Assembly: GCA_017543285.1 (NCBI GenBank)
Contig: JAFYGK010000026.1
Location: forward strand, 1-32,452
Direction: 5' to 3'
Length of the DNA: 32,452 nt
From: Clostridia bacterium
GTDB taxonomy: Bacteria > Bacillota > Clostridia > Oscillospirales > Acutalibacteraceae
Shown: in pieces, positions 15,689 through 23,462 of the stretch
Layout of the letters: every line of letters starts with the position of its first letter
Numbering within the stretch: the first letter of the stretch is position 1
The notes under the pieces: model-generated
The model's input: only the letters and a program-made list of their open reading frames with translations
Databases searched by the model: none
Told to the model about the DNA's origin: nothing
Position numbers and translations under genes: made by a program

Positions 15689-17305
15689 ATGTATCAGGTG
15701 CTGTACAGGAAATGGCGGCCGCGGACCTTTGACGACGTTTGCGGTCAGTCGGCCATAACCCAAACCCTGCGCAATGAGCTGACCTCCAACAGGATCTCGC
15801 ACGCGTATCTCTTCACCGGCTCGCACGGAACAGGGAAAACCACCTGCGCAAAAATTCTTGCCAAGGCGGTCAACTGTCTGCATCCGGTAAACGGCAACCC
15901 GTGCAACGAATGCGAGATCTGCCGCGGAATAGACAATGCGTCCGTTACCGATGTTTCGGAAATCGACGCCGCCAGCAACAACGGCGTTGACGACGTGCGC
16001 GCGATGCGCGACGAAACGGCATATACTCCGGCAAGTGCAAAATACCGCGTTTTTATAATTGACGAGGTGCATATGCTCTCGCAGAGCGCCTTCAACGCTC
16101 TCCTGAAGACACTGGAGGAACCCCCGCAGTACGTCATTTTTATTCTGGCTACGACCGAGGTTCACAAAATTCCGGCAACGATATTATCCCGCTGCCAGAG
16201 ATTTGATTTTCGCAGAATAGATTCAAAGGACATGGTCGGCAGATTGCAGTATGTCGCCGGGCAGGAAGGAAAGTCCCTCGACGCGGACGCGGCCGAGCTG
16301 ATCGCGAGTCTGTCCGACGGCGCGCTGAGAGACGCCCTTTCCATACTGGACACATGTATAACGCTTAACGATCATGTTGATGAACAGACCGTTGCCAGAG
16401 CGGCAGGCCTTTCCCCGAGGGAATATATTACCGGGATTATGAGGGCGGTCAAAAACGGCGAGATTTCCGATGTTATTTCCATACTGGATGATATATACAC
16501 TTCGTCCAAAAGCTTCACGCGGCTGTGCGAGGAGCTTATAGAGAGCTACCGCGCCATTATGCTGATAAAGACGGTAAAAAATCCGCAGTCCATGCTGAAA
16601 ATGTCCGGCGCACAGATAAAAGCCCTGTCCGAATGCGCTCCGCTGTATTCTGTGCCCGAGCTTATACACATAATAAAGCTGCTGCAAACGGCGCTCGACG
16701 GAATGGCGTATTCCTCCAATAAGAGGATAGATATGGAGCTCTGCCTGATGAAAGCCGCCGATCCTTCGATTGACGACGGCCTGCAGGCGATTTCCAGAAG
16801 GCTGTCCGCGCTTGAAGGAAAAATAAAAATGGGAGATTTTACTCTCCCCGGCGCTCCGGATGACGGCAAGCAGGACGATAAAAAAGCCGGGCCTAACGAT
16901 ACGGAGACCACGAATGAAACCCGGGCCGCCGCCAAAGCAGAGACGGAAAATGCTTTTGCAAAGCAGCCGGCGCAGCCCCGGATCCAGCCGGTGTCAAACT
17001 GGAGCGAAATACTGGAGGAACTCAGGAATCTGTGCATGCCGCTTTACGCTGTGCTGGATGATTCGGTTGCCTATATCAGCGGAAACTACGTCCTTATCGA
17101 CGCTCCAAACAGCCTGTTCAGGAATCTGATCAATCAGCCCGGATATAAGGATCATCTGCGCACCGCCATACTCAACAAAACCGGCAGACGATTCGCCATA
17201 GGACCGTACAAAAGTATCGGACAGAGCGCCGGATCCGGACCGTCGCCTCTTGAGAGCCTTGCAAAAAAAATGAAGGACAACGGAGTGGACGTAACTATTG
17301 AATAA
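15689..17305 (+). CDS. dnaX: DNA polymerase III subunits gamma/tau (DnaX)
   Basis: This 538-residue AAA+ clamp-loader protein carries Walker A GSHGTGKT (residues 44-51), zinc-ligand cysteines 63, 72, 75 and 78, Walker B IDEVHMLS, and sensor 1 ATTEVHKIPATILSRCQRF. The first 370 residues are the ATPase and oligomerisation domains. A Lys/Asp/Glu-rich linker (about 390-440) leads to a C-terminal domain expected to bind the polymerase. The start at 15689 follows ggaggg (15679-15684). The linker has a run of six A at 16880-16885; a -1 slip there would meet a stop codon after three codons. It forms the conserved dnaX-ybaB-recR cluster. Confidence 0.95.
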   Translation: MYQVLYRKWRPRTFDDVCGQSAITQTLRNELTSNRISHAYLFTGSHGTGKTTCAKILAKAVNCLHPVNGNPCNECEICRGIDNASVTDVSEIDAASNNGVDDVRAMRDETAYTPASAKYRVFIIDEVHMLSQSAFNALLKTLEEPPQYVIFILATTEVHKIPATILSRCQRFDFRRIDSKDMVGRLQYVAGQEGKSLDADAAELIASLSDGALRDALSILDTCITLNDHVDEQTVARAAGLSPREYITGIMRAVKNGEISDVISILDDIYTSSKSFTRLCEELIESYRAIMLIKTVKNPQSMLKMSGAQIKALSECAPLYSVPELIHIIKLLQTALDGMAYSSNKRIDMELCLMKAADPSIDDGLQAISRRLSALEGKIKMGDFTLPGAPDDGKQDDKKAGPNDTETTNETRAAAKAETENAFAKQPAQPRIQPVSNWSEILEELRNLCMPLYAVLDDSVAYISGNYVLIDAPNSLFRNLINQPGYKDHLRTAILNKTGRRFAIGPYKSIGQSAGSGPSPLESLAKKMKDNGVDVTIE

Positions 17306-17342
17306 AGCAGTGCGGAAATTATTACAAAGACTTTACGCGCTG

Positions 17343-17371
17343 TTAATCAAATATGAGCTTAAATATATTAT
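17343..17371 (+). promoter_or_regulatory. Possible promoter of ybaB-recR
   Basis: TTAATC (17343-17348) and TATTAT (17366-17371) are 17 bases apart in an AT-rich gap. The match is moderate, and cotranscription with dnaX is equally possible. Confidence 0.4.
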
Positions 17372-17426
17372 ACTAACCGTCAGCATGAAAGCACTTTCAG
17401 CATGTCAATAATACGGAGGAAACGAT

Positions 17427-17777
17427 ATGAAAGCAAAATTACCTAAAGGAATGGGAGGCGGAGCTCCCGGAAATATGCAGGGAATGATCCGTCAGGCGCA
17501 GAAAATGCAGGCAGAAATGGAAAGAGTAGGCCAGGAGCTTGAGGAAAAGGATTATACAGCCTCGTCGGGAGGAAACGCCGTAACCGCAACGGTAAGCGGA
17601 AAGCTGGTGCTTAAATCTCTTGAAATAAAGCCCGAAGTCGTTGACCCCGAGGATATAGAAATGCTGTCTGATCTTGTGGTAGCGGCGGTTAACGAAGCGC
17701 TTCGCACTGCCGAAAAAGACAGAAATGACAAAATGGAAGCCGTCTCCGGCGGACTGAATATTCCGGGACTGTTCTGA
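17427..17777 (+). CDS. ybaB: Nucleoid-associated protein YbaB/EbfC
   Basis: This 116-residue protein has a glycine-rich start, an Ala/Gln/Met helix (MIRQAQKMQAEMERVGQEL), then ASSGGNAVTATVSGKLVLKSLEI and a C-terminal helix ending SGGLNIPGLF. This is the complete YbaB/EbfC pattern. These small dimers bind DNA and are almost always encoded between dnaX and recR, as here. The start follows a strong ggagg. Confidence 0.95.
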   Translation: MKAKLPKGMGGGAPGNMQGMIRQAQKMQAEMERVGQELEEKDYTASSGGNAVTATVSGKLVLKSLEIKPEVVDPEDIEMLSDLVVAAVNEALRTAEKDRNDKMEAVSGGLNIPGLF

Positions 17778-17824
17778 ATTTTGACCGAAGGTCAAGGCTT
17801 AGAACGGAGTAAAGAGGAATCATT

Positions 17825-18427
17825 ATGTCATCATTCAATGCCGTGCCGCTTACCCGGCTCATCGAACAATTTGAAAGACTGCCGGGTATTGGCAAAAAAA
17901 CGGCGCAGCGCCTTGCTTTCTATGTGCTCGGATTGCCCGAGGAGGAAGCCAAGGCCTTTGCCGACAGCATTATTGACGCAAAGAAAAAAATCCACCGCTG
18001 CTCCTGCTGTCAGAATCTCACCGATTCCGAAATATGCAGAATCTGCTCTTCGCCCGAGCGCAACAAAAGGGTTATCTGCGTCGTGGAGAGCCCGCGCGAT
18101 GTAATGGCGCTAGAACGCACACGGGAATACAACGGAACCTATCACGTTCTGCACGGCGCGCTGTCTCCGCTGGAGGGAATCGGACCGGAACAGCTGACCG
18201 TCAAGGAGCTGCTTGAACGAATCAAAAGGGACGGCGCAGATGAAGTAATTATGGCGACAAACGCCACCGTAGAAGGTGAAGCGACCGCAATGTATATCCA
18301 GCGGCTGCTGTCGCCCATGAAAATACCTGTGTCGCGCATAGCCTACGGAATTGCGGTGGGAGGCAGTCTGGAATATGCAGACGAAGTGACCCTGCGCAGA
18401 GCGCTCGAGGGCAGAAGTCTTTTATAG
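17825..18427 (+). CDS. recR: Recombination mediator protein RecR
   Basis: This 200-residue protein is of normal RecR length. It has the helix-hairpin-helix [20 protein letters not shown] (residues 16-35), a zinc motif with Cys59, Cys62, Cys71 and Cys74, and a Toprim domain starting at [16 protein letters not shown]. The C-terminus [27 protein letters not shown] is a standard RecR end. RecR works with RecO (and RecF) to load RecA at gaps. It closes the dnaX-ybaB-recR block. Confidence 0.96.
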   Translation: MSSFNAVPLTRLIEQFERLPGIGKKTAQRLAFYVLGLPEEEAKAFADSIIDAKKKIHRCSCCQNLTDSEICRICSSPERNKRVICVVESPRDVMALERTREYNGTYHVLHGALSPLEGIGPEQLTVKELLERIKRDGADEVIMATNATVEGEATAMYIQRLLSPMKIPVSRIAYGIAVGGSLEYADEVTLRRALEGRSLL

Positions 18428-18522
18428 CGATAAAGGTATGTCAATTTTGCATGGGAATTTGTATCTGACGGCTGTTTCACCCGCAGTGACAGCTTCAAGA
18501 ACACAATCGGGAACGTGGAATA

Positions 18523-18975
18523 ATGAAGACAAACAAAAACGAGATAGTTAAAATTGTAAAATTCGGTCTGACGGGAATAATGAACACCATTGTGGACTGG
18601 GCGGTAAGCTCGGTTTGCTTTGTGCTGATAAAGCTGTCCGAGGTGCTTTCCAACGGCATCGGCTATGCCGCCGGGCTTATATTCAGCTACACAGTCAACC
18701 GCAGATGGACATTTAAGACAAAGGAAAAGTTTTTCAGCGCCGAAATGTTGAAATTTTTCGCCAACGGCGTTATAATGCTGCTGATAAACATGGGTCTTAC
18801 CAAACTCTTTGTAGACGTTATCTTTGCAAACTCCGCCCTTTCCGATACTCTTGTTTATTACATCAGCAAGGCTATCATAACAGCTATAGTCATGGTGCTT
18901 AATTATCTTTCGTCGCGCTTTCTCATTTTCAGAAACACCCAAAAGCAGGGTCCCGACGATATTACGGAGAAATAA
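18523..18975 (+). CDS. GtrA-family membrane protein
   Basis: This 150-residue protein has four predicted membrane spans. The N-terminal KIVKFGLTGIMNTIVDW and the YTVNRRWTF motif after the second span are hallmarks of the GtrA family. Members are thought to help move lipid-linked sugars across the membrane for glycosylation of wall polymers, but no glycosyltransferase gene is adjacent. The gene ends exactly where smpB begins, so the two are likely cotranscribed by position rather than by function. Confidence 0.85.
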   Translation: MKTNKNEIVKIVKFGLTGIMNTIVDWAVSSVCFVLIKLSEVLSNGIGYAAGLIFSYTVNRRWTFKTKEKFFSAEMLKFFANGVIMLLINMGLTKLFVDVIFANSALSDTLVYYISKAIITAIVMVLNYLSSRFLIFRNTQKQGPDDITEK

Positions 18976-19446
18976 ATGGACAAAAAAACCGCCAATAAAA
19001 CCGTATCGCGCAATAAAAAGGCGTATCACGATTATTTCGTGCTGGAGACCCTTGAGGCCGGCATTTCTCTTGCCGGAACCGAGGTCAAATCGGTGCGTGC
19101 GGGTACGGTAAATCTCAAGGACTGCTACTGCGAGATAAAAAACGGCGAGGCTATTGTCCGGGGCATGCACATAAGCCCTTACGAAAAGGGCAATATATTC
19201 AATAAGGACCCCATGCGGCCCAAAAAGCTGCTGCTTCATAAAAGGGAAATAATGCGGCTCTTCGGCAAGGTAAAGCAGGACGGACTGACGCTTATCCCGT
19301 TGTCGGTCTATCTTAAGGGCAATCTCGTCAAGGTGGAGCTTGGTCTTTGCAAGGGCAAGAAGAATTACGACAAGCGTGAGGCTCTGGCACAGAAGTCCGC
19401 CGCGCGCGAGATAGAAAAGAACATGAAGCAAAAGGAAAGGTACTGA
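18976..19446 (+). CDS. smpB: tmRNA-binding protein SmpB
   Basis: This 156-residue protein has the SmpB core [30 protein letters not shown], then [26 protein letters not shown] and the basic C-terminal tail [23 protein letters not shown]. SmpB brings tmRNA to ribosomes stalled without a stop codon. The tmRNA gene starts 34 bases downstream, a classical arrangement. The ATG directly follows the GtrA-family stop codon. Confidence 0.96.
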   Translation: MDKKTANKTVSRNKKAYHDYFVLETLEAGISLAGTEVKSVRAGTVNLKDCYCEIKNGEAIVRGMHISPYEKGNIFNKDPMRPKKLLLHKREIMRLFGKVKQDGLTLIPLSVYLKGNLVKVELGLCKGKKNYDKREALAQKSAAREIEKNMKQKERY

Positions 19447-19480
19447 CGCATTTTCCGTTGTCATTCTGCCTTATATATAC

Positions 19481-19829
19481 GGGGGCGTAATGGTTTCGAC
19501 GGGGATGGAGAATCTTAAACAGCGAGCGGTGCTGCGGAATCACCTTAAAAGCCGCAACTTCTAAATAATAAACGACAACAACAGAGTCGCTTTCGCAGCC
19601 TAATTTGGCTTGCCGTCCTGTTCTGAAGTACCGCGGTCAGGACAAGGGCGTCGATTAGCGGTGAACGTGTGCAGGTGAGTGGCTTTGCAGCCTGCCATGA
19701 ATCAAGAGCTACCGAGGGTGAAAGCCTGTCATCCGGCGTTCATCTGAGGGAATTTCAAAAGAATGACTGCGCTCGGAGAAGTTTTTGAGGATCTGTTTTC
19801 GGACAGGAGTTCGATTCTCCTCGCCTCCA
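19481..19829 (+). ncRNA. ssrA: Transfer-messenger RNA (tmRNA)
   Basis: The 5' end ggggcgtaatggtttcgac and the 3' end gttcgattctcctcgcctcc are diagnostic, and the 5' gggggcg (19481-19487) pairs with cgcctcc (19822-19828) as an acceptor stem with one GU. The 3' CCA is not encoded. The tag frame ends at TAA 19601-19603, and the codons before it read NDNNRVAFAA (19571-19600). The resume codon is uncertain; an in-frame TAA at 19562-19564 limits it to ATA at 19565, ATA at 19568 or AAC at 19571. The RNA tags proteins from stalled ribosomes for proteolysis. Confidence 0.96.
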
Positions 19830-19834
19830 TTTGG

Positions 19835-19866
19835 AAAATCTGCCGCGTTGTCGGCAGATTTTTTTA
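19835..19866 (+). terminator. Rho-independent terminator of ssrA
   Basis: A perfect 9-bp stem, aatctgccg (19837-19845) with cggcagatt (19852-19860), has a six-base loop and is followed by a long T-run. Confidence 0.9.
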
Positions 19867-20405
19867 TCCTGCGCGCAAGTCAAACCGTAACCGCCGAATA
19901 ACCCTTTAGGCATGCCTTCTCAATATTCCTGTTAGTATTTGCTGAACGAATATTAATACATTGTTTCTTCATAAATCCCGACAACCTAAGCATGCGCGTT
20001 GTCGTTATACCATAAACCGGAGTTCAAATAAAGTATAGCGGCAAAAGTCTGATTTGAGAGGATAAGCGTAATAAAACCAAAAGCGGACCCTGCCCGCTAC
20101 AAAAGCAAAGGCTTATCTTTGCTGCTTGACCGATGAGCAGAGCATGACGTGAAAAAGCAAAAAAACAGAACGATAATTGAAATAATATGCATGAAAAATA
20201 AAAACTATCCAAAAAGATGTCGAATTGCGTTAGTGGATTATTAGTTTTGCCGTGGTAAAATATCAAAAATACACAACAGACGGTCATCTTGCGGCGGGTT
20301 TGATCTAATCTGTCAGGCTGCTTATTAAAATACCGGACATTTGATTGCAAACGGACGAACAATAAAGTAAAATAAAAGCAAAGGGCCATTTGCGGGAAGG
20401 GGAAA
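19867..20405. other. Gene-free region before the histidine kinase
   Basis: I see no convincing gene in these 539 bases. Two small hairpins stand out: cgacaac/gttgtcg (19979-20004) and gcaaag/ctttgc (about 20105-20122). Neither has a T-run. Weak promoter-like elements for the kinase are an extended -10, TGGTAAAAT (20253-20261), and TTGATT-16-TAAAGT (20341-20368). A minus-strand frame of about 150 codons crosses the area but reads like translated noise. Confidence 0.4.
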
Positions 20406-21944
20406 ATGATGACAAAATATCGTCCGTTGAGCAGACGCAGCATCCTTATAAACAAGTCGATCCGGAAAGCTCTGTTTATCAAATATGAGAGTATTTATGA
20501 TATAGATATTGAAACTTCGGAATATCAGTGCTACCACGAAAGTAAATCCTTCAGAGAGATGAAGATGGAAAGTCAGGGCAGTGATTTTTTTGCCGCTTTG
20601 TCCGGAATCATATCAAAGCTGATCTATAAGGACGATCAGGAGTATGTCGCGAAGATGCTTGACAGGGACCTCATGCTCAGCACGCTGCAAAAGGAAAAAT
20701 ACTATTCCTTTGTTTACAGGCTGATCAAGGACGGCGAACCCCGTTACTACAAGATACGCGCCACAACAGGTATTATCGGGGGAAAGCCGCACATTTTTCT
20801 CGGCGTCCGTGATGTCGACGAACTCATGCGGAAGGAACAGATGCATTTGGACGAGCTGGCGTCCATGCACCAAAAGAAGAAAAATCACATGGAGGCGATC
20901 CTGGGCAGCGCCGCAGGGTATCTTGAGGTGAATCTCACACGCGACGAGGTAATCGAGATAACCAGATTCCTTGTCTCGAGCGACGGATCTGCAACGGCTG
21001 AAGTTCCTTCTTCGGAGGGCAGGCTGAGATACAGCTTTTTCAAGGACTGGCTTTGCCGGGAACAGATTATTGAGAATGCCGAAAGATATTCGGTTATCGG
21101 CTCGGTAGAATACCTGACCGAGTGCTTTGAAAAGGGCGAAAAGCGCGCTTCTGTTTCCTTCTCGCTCAAAAAAGGGGAGAACGGTACGCTGCCGTGCAAA
21201 GAGCTGTTTTATCTATACAGAGATAATGCCTCCGGAGATATAATGTCCTTTTGCGTCATTTACGACCTCACAGAGCATCAGAGACGGGAAAAGGAGAGAC
21301 AGGAGCTGGAAAGAGAGCTGCAAATGAGCAGGATAAGGAACTTTACCAGCCAGATGCAGCCGCACTTTCTATATAACGCGCTCGGATCCATTCAGGAAAT
21401 AGTGCTGGACGATCCGGAATACGCCTCCGATCTGATAGGCGACTTTACCGTTCACCTTCGAAGCTGCATCCGCGCGATGGCAAGCGACAGACTTATCCCT
21501 TTCGATCAGGAGATAGCCAATATCAGGGCATATGTAAATATTGAAAAAATGCGGTTCGGCGAAAAGCTCAGGGTGGTCTATGACTTTAAGAAAACGGATT
21601 TTCAGATACTTCCGCTCAGCATACAGCCGCTTGTTGAAAACGCCATAAGACACGGCATATATCAGCGGGGAGCCGAAGGAGGAACCGTTACCGTGCGCAG
21701 TCGGGAGCAGTCTGACGCATGGATAGTGGAGGTGGAAGATGACGGAGTCGGGTTTGACGTTGAGCAAAGTCACAGAGAAAGCGCATCAGGCAAAAAGGAT
21801 TCGACGGGACTGAAAAACCTGATTTTCCGGCTGGATAAGGTGATGAATGCCGACGTTTGCATAAGAAGCGAGATAGGAAAAGGTACAAAGGTCACAGTAT
21901 CCATACCGAAAGGAGGAAGTATAAATGAGGGCGATAATTGTTGA
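20406..21944 (+). CDS. Sensor histidine kinase, LytS/YesM (His_kinase) type, without membrane spans
   Basis: This 512-residue protein has the His_kinase signature QMQPHFLYNALGSIQE with phosphoacceptor His320, then the ATP-binding domain with IQPLVENAIRHGIYQRG (N box) and VEDDGVGFD (G box). The N-terminal part (about residues 25-150) resembles the PAS-like domain seen in Lachnospiraceae sensors. A second sensory region (165-290) leads into a coiled coil before His320. No membrane span or signal peptide is visible, so the signal is probably intracellular. The ATG at 20409 is equally possible; ggaagggg lies upstream. Its 3' end overlaps the regulator gene by 20 bases. Confidence 0.9.
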   Translation: MMTKYRPLSRRSILINKSIRKALFIKYESIYDIDIETSEYQCYHESKSFREMKMESQGSDFFAALSGIISKLIYKDDQEYVAKMLDRDLMLSTLQKEKYYSFVYRLIKDGEPRYYKIRATTGIIGGKPHIFLGVRDVDELMRKEQMHLDELASMHQKKKNHMEAILGSAAGYLEVNLTRDEVIEITRFLVSSDGSATAEVPSSEGRLRYSFFKDWLCREQIIENAERYSVIGSVEYLTECFEKGEKRASVSFSLKKGENGTLPCKELFYLYRDNASGDIMSFCVIYDLTEHQRREKERQELERELQMSRIRNFTSQMQPHFLYNALGSIQEIVLDDPEYASDLIGDFTVHLRSCIRAMASDRLIPFDQEIANIRAYVNIEKMRFGEKLRVVYDFKKTDFQILPLSIQPLVENAIRHGIYQRGAEGGTVTVRSREQSDAWIVEVEDDGVGFDVEQSHRESASGKKDSTGLKNLIFRLDKVMNADVCIRSEIGKGTKVTVSIPKGGSINEGDNC

Positions 21945-22710
21945 TGACGAACCTTTGATGATAAAGCGCTTTGTGCGTCTTAGCTCATCAATACCGGACC
22001 TGAAATTAGTCGGTCAGTTTGAAACAGCGGGCGAAGCTCTGGATTATGCTCAAAACAATCCGATAGAGCTTGCCTTCCTTGACGTTGCAATGCCGGTAGC
22101 AAACGGAATCGAACTGGCGAAAAGACTGCGGGAGATACGCAAGGATATTCTTATCGTCTTTGTTTCAGCGCATGAGGAGTATGTCTGGGATTTCAATCAG
22201 ATCGGCGGAGACTATTTCATTATTAAACCGTACACCAAGGAAACGCTTGATATGGTGATGGAGCGGATCAGGCTGATCGCTCAGCGCCAGCAGAAACAGC
22301 TTTATATCCAGACCTTCGGAAGATTTCTCGTCCTAAGGAACGGAAAACCCCTCAACCTTACGGGAAAGGCCAAGGAGATACTTGCCATTGTGGTGACAAA
22401 AAGAGGAAAAGAGATAAGCAACGAGGAAATTTACAGCACAATCTGGGAGGAAAGAGAATACTGCAACGCCAGTATGGGCGTCTATTACAACGCGCTCAGA
22501 AGACTCAAGCAGTCTCTTGAAAAGGAAGGCGTGGGCGACCTTCTTCGATCGACCGCCAGAGGACAGATGGCAAACACCTCCATGTTCGACTGCGACTACT
22601 ATGCATGGCAGGACAAGAATATGGATTCACGCGACCGGTTTGACGGAGAGTTTATGTCCGAGTATTCCTGGGGAGAGTATATTCTGGCAAATATACTCAA
22701 TGAAACGTAG
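21925..22710 (+). CDS. Response regulator with receiver and SARP-like winged-helix DNA-binding domain
   Basis: This 261-residue protein has a receiver domain (residues 1-120) with acidic pocket VDDEP, phosphoacceptor Asp53 in FLDVAMP and Lys101 in IIKPY. The C-terminal part (about 128-235) starts with IQTFGRFLVLRNGKPLNLTGKAKE and continues through YYNALRRLKQSLEKEG. This fits the winged helix found in SARP/OmpR-like regulators rather than the LytTR domain usually paired with LytS kinases. It overlaps the kinase gene by 20 bases, so the pair works together. Its targets are not visible nearby. Confidence 0.87.
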   Translation: MRAIIVDDEPLMIKRFVRLSSSIPDLKLVGQFETAGEALDYAQNNPIELAFLDVAMPVANGIELAKRLREIRKDILIVFVSAHEEYVWDFNQIGGDYFIIKPYTKETLDMVMERIRLIAQRQQKQLYIQTFGRFLVLRNGKPLNLTGKAKEILAIVVTKRGKEISNEEIYSTIWEEREYCNASMGVYYNALRRLKQSLEKEGVGDLLRSTARGQMANTSMFDCDYYAWQDKNMDSRDRFDGEFMSEYSWGEYILANILNET

Positions 22711-22744
22711 GCCTATATACCAAAGTTGAATAATATGGATTTTA

Positions 22745-22764
22745 GCCCGGATTTTTCTCCGGGC
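22745..22764 (+). terminator. Probable terminator after the two-component genes
   Basis: A perfect 7-bp stem, gcccgga (22745-22751) with tccgggc (22758-22764), has a T-rich loop. The following tail (gcttcctattt) is only partly T-rich. Confidence 0.5.
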
Positions 22765-22882
22765 GCTTCCTATTTGTGCTTTGTTAGTGCCGGACGAGTA
22801 TTATTTTTGCAATTCATGGTATATTGTCAAGGCATTTCAACAAGGCAAAAAAGAAAGAAAAATACCGCCGGAGGTGCATAAT

Positions 22883-23293
22883 ATGCAGCTGAAACGTGAT
22901 ACTGACTACGCTCTTCGCATTTTATACTGTATAGGAAAAAACTTCAGCATAAAAGGCGTCGTTCATTGCGGATTGACTCTGCCGGAGATCTGCATGCAGT
23001 CCGGAGTTCCGAAGCTGGCCGCCAACAGACTTTGCGAAAAACTGCTGAAAAAGGGAATTATCAGATCAAGAAAAAGAAGATCCGAAACTATTTACTATCC
23101 TTCGGGACAGTTCAAAAACCAGTCGCTGCTCGGAATCATCGAAACAACCGAGAATACTGCGCAGCTTTTCGCGGTGTTTGACAAGAAAAACGGCTTATTC
23201 AGAAGGTACGGAGAAAAACTGGAAACAATACAGGACGAAATAGAAGAAGTCCTTTCAAATGCAACCTTGAAATTTTTTATCAGAGATGAATAG
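22883..23293 (+). CDS. Rrf2-family transcriptional regulator
   Basis: This 136-residue protein has the Rrf2 N-terminal winged helix: MQLKRDTDYALRILYCIG, then LTLPEICMQSGVPKLAANRLCEKLLKKGIIRSRKR. The C-terminal half is the dimerisation helix and wing. The family includes IscR, NsrR and CymR. The usual iron-sulfur ligands near residues 90-110 are absent; cysteines occur only at residues 16, 29, 37 and 51. A cluster-based sensor role is therefore not supported. The ATG at 22883 follows ggaggtg; the longer frame would add 34 unlikely residues. No iron-sulfur assembly genes are adjacent. Confidence 0.82.
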   Translation: MQLKRDTDYALRILYCIGKNFSIKGVVHCGLTLPEICMQSGVPKLAANRLCEKLLKKGIIRSRKRRSETIYYPSGQFKNQSLLGIIETTENTAQLFAVFDKKNGLFRRYGEKLETIQDEIEEVLSNATLKFFIRDE

Positions 23294-23309
23294 TTTTAGG
23301 CGTTTTCCG

Positions 23310-23332
23310 CAGCTTCGTCAGAAGCTGTTTTT
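23310..23332 (+). terminator. Terminator after the Rrf2 gene
   Basis: A perfect 7-bp stem, cagcttc (23310-23316) with gaagctg (23321-23327), has a four-base loop and is followed by five T. Confidence 0.8.
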
Positions 23333-23411
23333 GCTGTGCCGCATCACTATAGCAAACCAGGCGAAAATCGCGTCTGAATCAATCATGGATCCGGCATACG
23401 CCGCATGCCTC

Positions 23412-23447
23412 AAAAAAAGTCCGGCCGGTTACAAAACCGGCCGGACT
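23412..23447 (-). terminator. Strong terminator of the ccdA-tlpA-trxA-ddh cluster
   Basis: A perfect 13-bp stem (23418-23430 with 23435-23447) reads, on the minus strand, into a run of seven T. It is placed directly after ddh. Confidence 0.92.
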
Positions 23448-23462
23448 CTGCTTTGATGTCTT

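Noticed and set aside
17273..17280. Run of eight A near the end of dnaX as a frameshift site
   Set aside because: A slip there would change only the last few residues, so it cannot make a gamma-like form.
18343..19464. A 373-codon open frame on the minus strand
   Set aside because: It lies fully opposite recR's end, the GtrA gene and smpB, has no ribosome binding site and reads as an antisense shadow.
20024..20482. A 152-codon minus-strand frame in the gap before the kinase
   Set aside because: It overlaps the kinase start and looks hydrophobic by base composition only. No start signals or domain are visible.
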